From Mesorhabditis belari (taxonomy: Eukaryota; Nematoda; Chromadorea; Rhabditida; Rhabditidae), in the NCBI GenBank assembly GCA_958450365.1, contig CAUEEP010000902.1:434001-498000 (forward strand): DNA of 64,000 nt, read 5' to 3'. Below, piece by piece: positions 35,601 to 45,092 of this stretch; the first letter of the stretch is position 1; every line of letters begins with the position of its first letter. The translations under genes were made by a program, and so were the position numbers. Under the pieces are notes generated by a model. That model was not told where the DNA came from. It saw only the letters and a list, made by a program, of their open reading frames with translations, and did no database searches.

Positions 35601-38600
35601 ATCGAAATCAAATTGAAGAAATCAAAGTAATCAAAGTAACCATCATGATTTAGATGTGATCAGTGTGCCGTCGGAACGTATGGCTTTGGTCCATCAGGGT
35701 GCTCGATTTGCGCGTGTGACTCCGTGGGATCACTTCACAATCAGTAAATCATATAAACTTTTTAAAAAAAACATGACTTAATTCAGATGCGACAAGCAAT
35801 CCGGGCAATGTCTTTGCCGTGAGAAGGGCATCTACGGTCGTCAATGCAATCAGTGTCAACCCGGCTTTTGGAGTTTCCCCGATTGTCGAGTGAGTGAGAA
35901 ATGCCGAATATCGATTTTCAAATAAATAAGACATTCAGCTGATCAATAAATCAATAAATCCCATATTTTAGGTTTGTCAATGCAACGGTCACGCGAACAT
36001 TTGTGATCAACAATCGGGTGCTTGTATTGAGTGCCGAAATCTCACCGCTGGACATTATTGTGATCGGTGTCAAGATGGATATTATGGAGATCCGAGGTGG
36101 GCAACAATCGGCACTTTTTTAGATTCTTGTATCGAAATTTAAATAATTATATATCACGATAGAAAAAGTACCGAACACAGCCTCTTCAAATGAAAACAGT
36201 CAGTTGAGTACACTTACAGCACTCAACTGCCTTGGCTTGGACTTTACAGTACCTTTGACTCAATAGCTCCATAGCTCAATAGAAAACTAAAGCTATTCAA
36301 TCAAGCAGGTTCAGGGTAACAAACCAGACAGTAACAAAGGCCAGTCCGGGTTTACCGTAGACCTAACTTGGTCCTAGCCTAGCCAGATCTCGCCTGGCTT
36401 GACCTCGCCTTTGATCTTAGGAAATTGCCTTTGACCGTATGAAAATGAAACATCGGCACTTTTTCGATTCTTGTATCTAAATTTAAATAATTATATATCA
36501 CTATAGTACAAGTACCGAGCACAGCCTCTTCGAATGAAACCAGTTGAGTACTTACGGCACTCAACTGCCTTGGCTTGGGCTTTGCAGTACCTTTGACTCA
36601 ATAGCTCCATAGCTCAATAGAAAACTAAAGCGATTCAATCAGGCATACTTTACTTTACAATCAAATTTAGACTCGGTGTCGGTTTGGCCTGCAAACCTTG
36701 TCCCTGCCCTGGTGGCCCATCGTCCGGTTATCAACACGCGGATACTTGCTTCTTGACTCGTGTTAATGGATCTCAAGATGTTCACTGTAACTGCAAGCCT
36801 GGATATGTTGGAGAGAGATGTGCTGAATGTGCCGTCAATCACTGGGGAAATCCGACAGCCGTTGGAGAGGAGTGCGTCCGATGTGAATGCAATGGAAATA
36901 TCGATATGGGAGTAAGGGAAAATGGGGGAAAAGTTCATGAAAGTCGTTCAGATCGAAGGTTCTTGCAACAAAGAGACGGGTGAATGCTTGAAATGTTTGT
37001 ATAACACCGAGGGAGCACAGTGTGAGAATTGCGTGTCTGGATATTTTGGTGATGCAAAGATTCGATCGTGTCAAAGGTGAGTAAAGAGCTTGTTCATGCA
37101 TTTGTTATCGGCTAGCGTCAATTCAATACGTTTACAATACAATTGCATAGCTAGTAACTTTTACGTTACACAATAGGGATAAAAGCCAGGTCTAGAACTT
37201 GATTCAATTGAAACAAGAAGATGTCGGGCAGTACGTTACAATCTCGTTTACCGACTAAAGGAAAATGTACAATTATCGTATAGAATCAGGCCAGAGCTCA
37301 ACCAGAAGCCAAGTACAGATCTGGTCCAGGACTTTTGTAGCCCAGGCTCAGAGTAACAAACCAGACAGTAACAAATGCCAGCCCGGGTTTACCGTGGATC
37401 TAACTTGGTCCTAGCCTAGCCAGGTAGCCATGTAATCTATATTCCAGCTTAAGATAACGTTGAGCTTAAGGCTTGACCTCGCCTTGGTCGGAGGAAATTG
37501 CTTTTGACCGTATGAAAATGAAACATGAAATCACTACTTGATAATTCTATCATATAAACCATTTCCAGATGTGTGTGCAATCACCTCGGTACCAATGCCA
37601 CAGCGGGCGCGTGTGATCGAATCACCGGCCAGTGCCCTTGTTACCCGAATGTGATCGGTGGACAGTGTGATCAGTGCGCTGAGAATCATTACAATCTCGC
37701 CAGTGGAGAGGTAGACTGGGAGATGATTTAGAATAAAGTTGAAAATAGGGTTGCTCGTCGTGTGAATGCGATTCGAACGGAGTGATGATGGATCATGCGG
37801 GAAATCCACAATTACAATGCCATCTCTTCGACGGGAAATGCAATTGCAAGCAAGGGAGAGGAGGTTTGAGAGAAGGAATTTGGGGAACTAGTCGAAAAGT
37901 CCGCCGGGGGGTTTTTGTGGCTAGATGTTTGGCGGTTGAGATGTAGTCGTCGTGGCACAGTCAGGAGTTTTTAGTTTTTAGTTTCTACAGCCCGCACGAG
38001 CCTCTGTAGGGGGCTGGTTCGAGCCCCCGTAGTGCCTATATCTTTTTAATTTCTGATTGGTATAACTATATTAGAATTCGAGACTATTGGCCCAAAGACG
38101 GTTGAGAAAAAGTCCGTACAGACGGACGGACAAACCGACTTTTATATATAGTAGATAGATAGCTTGTGGGCTTGAAAAATCACTAAATGATTCTCATCAA
38201 AGTTTTAAAATTTCTGACCAATCATCAAATTTCCAGGAAGAACTTGCTCCGAGTGTGAAGATCTTTTCTGGGGAGATCCGACGAAAGCTGATGGATGTAA
38301 GCTGTGTGAATGCAATGCACAAGGATCGGCCACTGCTCAATGTCATCGCAATAATGGGACGTGTATCTGCTTGCCTGGATCTGGAGGTGAGTGTAGTAGG
38401 ATTCTAGCTTAGTTTACTGTAATTGGTACTAGCTATTATTTCTCTTTGACTCTTCGATCAGAGTACGCAGCAGTACAATTTACTTTTTACTTTCCAAACC
38501 ACTGATTTCAGGTCCTCTTTGCAACGAGTGTGCCCGTGGCTACACTGGTCAATGGCCCTACTGTCAACCCTGTGGAGAATGTTTCCATCAATGGGACGGA

Positions 38601-41600
38601 ATTGTGCAAGGACTTAAGTCAAAGGTACTGTAGCTTAAAATCTAAATCTAATCTTAAAGTAGGTGGAAACTTTGATCAACACTGCTAACAACATCGAGGA
38701 CACTGGAGTTGCCTCAGCTTACGATGAGAAATTCGAGAAGATGGAGGCTGAACTAGCGGAAACGAAGAAAAAATTGGAAGAGGTTGGAAATAGAGATGAA
38801 TTTTGATTTAAAAACGGATATTTAGGCAAATATTAGTCAAGAGCATTTGGATGATCTTGAGAAGAAGATTGATCGATTGAGAGGATTGATGACAAAAGCT
38901 AGAGATCGTTTGGATTCCGTGGAGAGCATTGTGGTCAACGCGACACAGACCGTTGATTTCGCTGAAGAGGATTTGAAGAGCATGGAGGTGGGGAAAGATT
39001 GGGAATTGTATTGAAAATTGAGGAGCTAAGTTGAGTGATCGGTCGACTAAAGGGATTCATTTTGAAAGGCTACCGTAGCCAAGTAGTAACCAAGTCAAGT
39101 AAACTATTGCAGCCGAAAGGTACTGTAGTACTGTAGTACTATGCGAGCAATACTATCTAACTACTTTAGCACACTTAGTCAGAAGGAAAGATGAAATGGC
39201 TCAAATGCCACCTGAGCTAGTTGGCTTTCCCTTGTCAATCTTCTTTTGTTAGTACATATACTACGAAATATGTAGGCCTGTACTATGTACTAGCATCATA
39301 TAATATTACAGTACTATGTACTATGCAGTAGATATAGTACTATGTAGGCATAGGTACTACCTTAAATTACACATGTCTACCTTCAGGGTGACGCCGAGCG
39401 TCTCACCGCCAAATCGATGGACCTCCAGGAGAAAGCGAATAAGATTAAAGAAGCCGATGTACAGGTAAAGATTTATTAATGTTTAGATTATCTTGATAAA
39501 TAGTATGTTGTAAGTATTATCTGATTTCAGGGAGCTTACAATATCACCAAGGAGTCCGCTCAGAAATCCCTCACCGCCCAGCGCCGAGTCGATGCCGCGA
39601 TGAGTAAGGTGGGGAAGAGAACTTTGAAAAACTGCCCATAAATTACAAAAATAGTCGACTTGTACTTATCATATCCATCTTAAACTTATCCAGGTTTATT
39701 TAAAATTATTTAGGTTGCCGAAGCGGAGACCCAGGCCACTGCCACCGAGCAGTTGATGGAAAAGAATAGGTGGGGAAATGTTAAAGCCTACAATAAAGTT
39801 AAATAAAGTTTAACAAAATATTAAAAATATAAGATCTTATATAAGAAAATATAAGACCTAGATATAAATATCAAATATTTCAGAGAGGACTTCGATGAAC
39901 AGTACGCGCAAAACGAGAAACAACTCCAGGAAAGCGAACAAGCTGTGGGTTAAGCTGAAAATGGCACTGATGATTAGATATAGTACTTATGTTACAGTTT
40001 AGATTATCTTGATAAATAGTAAGTTGTAAGCATTATCTGATTTCAGGGAGCTTACAATATAGTACTCATGCAATTTGAGAGCTGCAATTGTCATAGGAGA
40101 TGGTACTGATTCCTGTAGGATACTGTAAAAGTTCTGTAGTTAAAATCCGAGTTCTGTAGATGATGAGACTATCAACCCAATGACTATGAATGAGCCATAG
40201 ATTTCTAATAATATCTTTGTTTAGGTTAACATACTTGAAGCTGCATTGCCCGAGTTGAACAAACAAGTTTGTGGTGCGGCGGCGGCTCCTTGTGATGCAC
40301 TTTGTGGTGGACCAGGAGGGAAATGCGGTGGAATTTGTGGTGGAAAGGTTTGTGATACTTTTCTTCTTTCTTTCTTTCTTTCTTCCTTTCTTCTTCCCCT
40401 TTGTCTTCCCCTCTTTCTTTTGCCAAATTAAGTTACCGAATAGCTCAATGGTTAAAGCAATTGCAATGAAAAAATGAAAAAAGCAATGAAAAAATACTTT
40501 TCTTCTTTCTTTCTTCCTTTCTTCTTCCTTTCTTCTTCCTTTCTTCTTCCTTTCTTCTTCCCCTCTTTCTCTTGCCAAATTAAGCTACCGAATAGCTCAA
40601 TGGTTAAAGCAATTGTACCGAAATCAAAAGGTCGAGGGGGGTTCAATCCTCTCTCCACAAATCTACAATTCACTTCACTCTGGTAAAGTGACTAATTATA
40701 AGTTTACTTCTTTGCAGTATTCTTTTATAGAAGTATATGATATTGCTTTGAAAACAATCTATTTTCAGAGTTGTATGGATGGAGCTGTTTCGAAAGCCGA
40801 ACAGGCAAAGAGTTTCGCTATTGAAGCTGATTCGAAATTAAACGACAAGCAAAAAGAAAGCGAACAGGTAAGAGATAGGATTGAAATTTTGAAACATGTT
40901 AATTTTTAGGTGTTGACTTTGGTTCGAGATGTGCTCTCGGTGACTGATGCGGCGAAGAGAGAAGCCGAGGAGACGCTCAGAATCGCGAAGGTCAGGGAAA
41001 TGAGAATTTAAACTCTTTATAGATAAAGCTCAATGAAATATAGATATTCATTGAGAGATTTGACGAATAAGCTGTTTTTTCAGGATGCTGCTAATCGAGC
41101 CAACACTACGAAGAACGAGCTGGATTCGATGGTCGGCGAGATGGAGGACTTCATCAGTTCAAACAGGTTCAAAAATATAGTACGAAGTATTTTATAAAGT
41201 AGTTACAGTGCCCCTTTATAGTATCCTTTACAATATTCTTTTATAGAAGCTCACCGGAACAAGTACGAGCATTGGCCGAGGAGGTGCTGAAGATGGAAAT
41301 CAGCCTGAAACCCGATCAAATTGATGAGTTGGCGAAAAAGGCTTGTGATGAATTGAAATTGAATTCATTCAAATTTTCAGATCCATGAAGCTCTCGGAAA
41401 AATCAACAATATTGAGCTGATTTTGAGAGAAACGAAAGCCGACAAACAGAAAGCGACAACACTTGAAGAGCAAGCGAGAAGGGCTGAAGAGAGAGCCAAT
41501 GTGATCAAGGTAAAGAATTCAGATTAAAGACAGATATTAGAATCTAGTTTGCTATCTAGATTGCTATCTAGATTGTCTAGATTTAAATAAATGTAAATGA

Positions 41601-43535
41601 TATCTAGAATACAACGGAAACCGTTCGCGAGGCTCTAAAAGTGGCCGAGGAGGTGCAAAAGACCGCGCAACAAGCGATCAAGGACGCCGAGGAGAAAATG
41701 GAAAAGGCGAGGTGAGAACGAAATAAGTATTCAATGATTGATCATTCTAATAGTAAGCCATTTCTCAGCTACCGTAACGCTTAGACGAATCCTCGACTAT
41801 GACTTAACTTTATAGAGCTGCATTGCCTCTGATACAAAGTACAGGGTGGCCGCATAATATCGCCTCGAGCTTATATGGCCATAATCTGGTAGAACAAAGA
41901 TCCCAACGACAACAAAAATAACATATTGATAGAAAATACTTAAACGTTAACAACAGATTTTAAAAACATTCCCATTTGCTGCAATACAAGCCCAAAGTCG
42001 ATCGGCACGCAAGTACGCCACACACAAGTCATCCTAGGCTTTCTTGAGCGCTTTCTTTAACGAATCGAGGGATTGATGTGGTTTCGAACAAGCTTTTGAT
42101 TCCAAAAAAGACCAAACAAAAAACAAGAACAAGAAGAACAAGAAGAAAAAGGAGAAAACAACAAACAAAAAGAAAAAAAAAAGATGAAATTTACATAACA
42201 GAACAAACAAAGTTCGAAAAGTTCTAAATCGAAAAGTACATTAAAAAATTGAAACAAAATTTCAATTTCCAATTACAAACCTTTAAAGAACTTTGCAAAA
42301 AATGAGATTCCAGGGAGAATTTGGCTGCAGCCAGACAGGAGACCGAGAACGCTGAGGGAAAAGCGAAATCCGCCAACGAGACGATGGCGAAGATTGAGGC
42401 TGATTTGAAGCAAGTTCGCGTGCAATATCTCCAGGTTTGTTATAATTCGAATTGCGAAGATTCTAAAAAGCACTCAAATATTTTAGATCTCTGATGACGC
42501 GAAAGCGGCGTACAACTCGGTGGATAAAGCCCAACAAGCTGCAGCCACAGCTGAGGCGCAGAATCGGCAAATGAAGGTGAGGAAAATTCTGTCAGAATTC
42601 GATCATTTATAGTTAGATTTGGATGAAATTTGCAAATAAATTTCAGAACGACATGGAAACGGCTCGCAAACTGTTGTCCGAGCGAACAGAAGGCAACGAG
42701 GCGCCACAAAAAAGAGCCGAGGACTTGAGGCAACGCGCAAGCAAATTACTCTACAAGGCCAAGAAATACAATGGAGATATTTCATGTAAGGGAAAAGCTA
42801 AATCTCAAGTTCATTATGAAAATTTCAGCATTGACGAAAGACTCAACCGAGTTGCAGTTGGCCGATTACATGCAAACATTGGACGAGTTGAATAAAAGAC
42901 TCGAATCGGTGAGTTCTTCATGAAATTCGATTTCATTCAGAACTTTTTAAGCTTTTGGCCACGAGAAAATTTTGATAGGTTTTATGAAAAAAGACTACTG
43001 AAGTATACTGTAGTATACTGTAGTACTGTAGTCGAGTTTGGTTTGGTAATAAAGCTAAGAGGGATTTTTTTCAGAAGTTTGAACTCTAGAAAATTGTACA
43101 GACGGTTAGTATTACGGTTACTGTATCAGCTGATTACGATTTACTGATTACGGTAGCAGGTTCTAGCTTTAAAGTATCTCCCTGAAAATGAGTTCAGAAA
43201 ATTTGCGAATTAGAGATTTTTCTATTAGCTATCTGCAGCTAAGAGTTCTCTATAGTATAGTAAAGACAAGCTTTGAAGTACTCTAGCACGTTTACTGAAC
43301 CGAACAATTACCTAGGTAGGGCCACTGTAACTGCACTATGATTTAATCCGGGGCTACTGTAGCACTAAAGTTGGATCAAACAGGACAATTGATCCAAAGT
43401 CTATCCTTTCAAAGCTTACAATTAGATATCAAACAGGAATCTTGATTTTGCTTTCAGGTTCAACGTGACATCGACCGTCGAATCGATTGGTACATCAATT
43501 GCGAGCAGGGGCAAACGTACCACCCAGTTTATTGA
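26636..43535 (+). CDS. lam-1: Laminin subunit beta
   Basis: Secreted basement-membrane chain of the laminin alpha-beta-gamma trimer. 53 exons sum to exactly 1,793 codons (1,792 residues). Signal peptide in exon 1 (26636-26705). Laminin N domain about 25-262 (exons 2-9, to 30789); LE repeats about 263-540 (exons 9-18, to 33527); laminin IV/LF domain about 541-770 (exons 19-26, 33711-35570); second LE array to about 1185 (exons 26-35, to 38624); coiled coil to the end (exons 36-53, 38663-43535). The beta-chain Cys-Gly knot ([17 protein letters not shown]) interrupts the coil in exons 42-43. The protein ends [12 protein letters not shown]; the Cys near the end fits the inter-chain disulfide. Typical motifs: [35 protein letters not shown]. 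Intron 46 (41341-41380) is a GC-AG intron. Introns carry many repeats and a candidate 18-nt microexon. No break found. Confidence 0.97.
28025..28338. mobile_element. Palindromic MITE family B, copy 2 (laminin intron 5)
   Basis: Same ends as the family (CTGTAATAGTACCC at left, GGGTACTATTACAGTATTTA at right), 314 bp; shorter than copy 1, from which it lacks part of the second internal palindrome. Located wholly within the intron 27912-28400. Confidence 0.85.
28534..29737. other. Long laminin intron 6
   Basis: 1.2-kb intron. It includes a locally GC-richer block (about 29120-29560) whose ends contain inverted copies of GATCAAAACAGCGCC (29127 region) and GGCGCTGTTTTGATC (29450 region), suggesting another inverted-repeat element. 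The 79-codon ORF at 29384 lies in it and resembles no family I know. Confidence 0.5.
29899..30305. repeat. Palindromic element family A, copy 2 (laminin intron 7)
   Basis: About 407 bp, nearly a full inverted repeat. The left arm starts GGGGGTGGGACAAATGCGACC and the right arm ends with its near complement. The inner arms share TCCGAATTTCGACAAATCAC. The unique flanks (GAAAATAGTTTA and TAAACTATTTTC) are also complementary. Confidence 0.85.
30534..30551 (+). other. Candidate 18-nt cassette microexon in laminin beta intron 8
   Basis: 18 nt preceded by AAAATTTCAG and followed by GTAATTGA, both good splice signals, lying between exons 8 and 9. It is in phase with both neighbours and would insert six residues, turning Tyr-Arg-Pro into Tyr-Ser-Phe-His-Gly-Arg-Arg-Arg-Pro near the end of the laminin N domain. 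Skipping it gives the conserved family sequence. Confidence 0.4.
31684..31771. repeat. 24-bp tandem repeat in laminin intron 11
   Basis: GGCTTACAGTACCTAGCTGA plus ATAG repeated about 3.5 times, just upstream of exon 12. Confidence 0.85.
33929..34070 (+). repeat. Tandem copies of an exon-donor junction (laminin exon 20 / intron 20)
   Basis: The last bases of exon 20 with its donor (GATTGGCTTCAA then GTAGGG, exon end at 33937) are followed by about seven further ~20-bp copies of GATTGGCTTCAAGTAGGTT in the intron. Some of them carry GTAAGT, a better donor than the first. Confidence 0.9.
34689..34729 (+). repeat. Intron 3'-end segment duplicated in another laminin intron
   Basis: TAATCTATTTTCCAGCTTAA and the following bases to the exon 23 acceptor recur at about 37431-37469 in intron 31 (TAATCTATATTCCAGCTTAA). 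Confidence 0.75.
34909..34977 (-). ncRNA. tRNA-like element in laminin intron 23 (antisense)
   Basis: The minus strand shows an A box TAGCTTAGTGG followed by TAGAGG, and near its 3' end GGTCGAGGGTTGAATCCC, a T-arm/B-box with one deviation. The acceptor ends do not pair, so it is a tRNA-derived repeat rather than a functional tRNA. Related to the element at 40.59-40.66 kb. Confidence 0.5.
36107..36647. repeat. Duplicated ~200-bp block within laminin intron 29
   Basis: 36107-36308 and 36451-36647 are near copies (both start ATCGGCACTTTTT and end near AACTAAAGC.ATTCAATCA). The segment between them (about 36311-36452) recurs in intron 31 at about 37341-37527, sharing GTAACAAACCAGACAGTAAC. Confidence 0.85.
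37957..38160 (+). repeat. Candidate tRNA-derived SINE in laminin intron 33
   Basis: Head with an A-box-like TGGCACAGTCAGG and a perfect B box GGTTCGAGCCC in a GGGGGC..GCCCCC arm, closed by GGCAC and GTGCC. A tail (about 38036-38160) contains GACGGACGGACAAACCGAC and ends in TATATATAG-type sequence. Pol III transcription is inferred from the boxes only. Confidence 0.5.
39992..40060 (+). repeat. Decoy copy of the intron 38 / exon 39 junction inside laminin intron 41
   Basis: Copies the end of intron 38 (GATTATCTTGATAAATAGT..TTATCTGATTTCAG) and the first 14 bases of exon 39 (GGAGCTTACAATAT), whose original spans 39484-39544. No donor follows soon, so it should not be a real exon. Confidence 0.85.
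40348..40768. repeat. Pyrimidine-rich and tRNA-like sequence in laminin intron 42
   Basis: Two long CTTT/CTTCC tracts (about 40363-40420 and 40497-40570), each followed by a tRNA-like head CCGAATAGCTCAATGG. The second copy (40586-40660) continues to a B box GGTTCAATCC; the first is truncated. This is a local duplication. ORFs here are compositional. Confidence 0.7.
41842..42062 (-). mobile_element. Transposase relic in laminin intron 48
   Basis: The minus strand reads [18 protein letters not shown] followed by a stop, resembling the C-terminal end of IS630/Tc1-type transposases, and ends at CAGGGTGGCCGCATAATATC, a plausible terminal repeat. Short and non-functional. Confidence 0.5.
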
Positions 43536-43915
43536 GGAAAGCGATACTTGTTATTAGAAATTTTTTCATAAAAACTTAACTTTAACTCGTGGTGCTGTCA
43601 GTTTTTCCACAAACAAACTCGAAATCTCAATTCTCCTTTTCTCAACTGCCATATTATACGTAGACTGTGTTTCACTTGATTGAGACTTTCTAAAAGTTGC
43701 ACTTCAGGCAGTACTACCGTAAATCTCAGCCAGAATAGCTGACTATGATTCATTTTTATTCAATCTTGGGCTATTAAGCGATTCATTCACTAGTGAAAAC
43801 CAAGATACAATAGCTTTCTTTTTCGGGAGAAAAGCTCCTGGAGTACGGTGGGTTTTTGAGCTCCGGCTTCTGAACCATTTCTAACTTAAAAGGCCAACAA
43901 GTACTTGTTGTACAA

Positions 43916-43949
43916 CGTACGGTACTTGTTGTACAACAAGTACCGTACG
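43916..43949. repeat. 34-bp perfect palindrome
   Basis: From CGTACGGTACTTGTTG to its exact complement, with no spacer; a partial repeat of the same core (ACTTGTTGTACAACGTAC) precedes it. 381 bp after the laminin stop codon. Confidence 0.9.
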
Positions 43950-44432
43950 GTAGCTAAGCACACTTTTTAGAAAACCTTTAACCAAGAAGAATACAGTCAT
44001 GCCTCTTATTTCGTGGTCTCTGCAAAGAAATTTCTTCTCCAAAGCTTTTACTTCCCCCAATCTTTATTCATTTTTAATTTATTCATAAATTAATAGGTAT
44101 TGCCGAATTGTGTACGAGTTTTTTTCTTTTTCTTCACCCCACGTCTCACTGCATTCAGTGCAATATAATTTTATGAGCATTTCGTCGTTTTTTCGTTCAT
44201 TTTATCTCGATTTGTGCCTTTTATCCTTACACAAAACGTGCTACTCACAAGAATACAGTGTTTTGAAATGAAGAATCATCTTTTGACATTAAATTTAAAA
44301 GAAAAACTGCACAACATGTGAAAAAAAAACAAACAAAAAAACGGAAATTTTCTGTTTTCTACTATGCACTCATTTCTGTCTACAAAAATTTGTCGCTTTT
44401 TTAAACTGAATACCTAAAAAGTTTGTTTTACG

Positions 44433-44718
44433 CGGGGGTGGGACGAATGCGACCTTTTTTTGCGCACCTTTTTTTTACTGGAAAAGGCCTTAGGAAAGGT
44501 CGTAGAGCTTCAAAAATGTTTTCATGGAAGGGAATCGTATGCGTAGATTCCAAATTTGACGTGTCAGCGATGTCTGATTTGTCGAAATTCGGAATCTACG
44601 TATACGATTCCCGTATAAGGAAGTATTTTCGAAATATTTTCGAAGCTCTACGGCCTTGCCTAAGGCCTTTTCCAGCAAAAAAGGGGCGCAAAAAAAATGT
44701 CGCATTTGTCCCACCCCC
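44433..44718. repeat. Palindromic element family A, copy 3
   Basis: Begins CGGGGGTGGGACGAATGCGAC and ends with its near complement. 286 bp; a shorter version of copy 2 that shares ATTCGGAATCTACG.ATACGATTCCC. Confidence 0.85.
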
Positions 44719-45092
44719 GCTTTACGCTTATAAAGTAGATAACTGAAAAATCACGAAAAATCATTTTTAATTTCTTGTCGGTTGAAAGTGCGCGGTTTTA
44801 AAAAGCCATTTAACTGCCCGTGGTTTGAGTGTACATTCTTTAGTTCATGATTCTTATTCATGTTACAAAGAGTTTTTATTTCCTTGAAACACTCTTTAGA
44901 AAGTTTATGGTTCATGTCGGAACGTTGATGGTTTATGTTCGTTCATGTGTTAGGACTTTTCGTTTGTGACTTTCCGAACATGAGCCATGAACGTCCCGAT
45001 ATGAACCATGGACAAGTGAATTTTACTAGTGCCTTTCATTTTGCTCACATTTCAACCCATTCATGTATCGATTAATTATTTTTGTTTAGAAA

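Larger units (their letters stand above)
43536..45092. other. Intergenic region between laminin beta and the RBR gene
   Basis: Holds a 34-bp perfect palindrome at 43916-43949 and a family A palindromic element. The 107- and 74-codon ORFs at 44.4-44.75 kb are that element. At 44870-45020 there are several short repeats of the type GAACGTTGATGGTTTATG and GTTCATGTGTT. No gene seen. Confidence 0.6.

Noticed and set aside
40066..40673. Lys/Glu/Arg-rich ORFs up to 170 codons on the minus strand
   Set aside because: Compositional by-products of the pyrimidine tracts in laminin intron 42.
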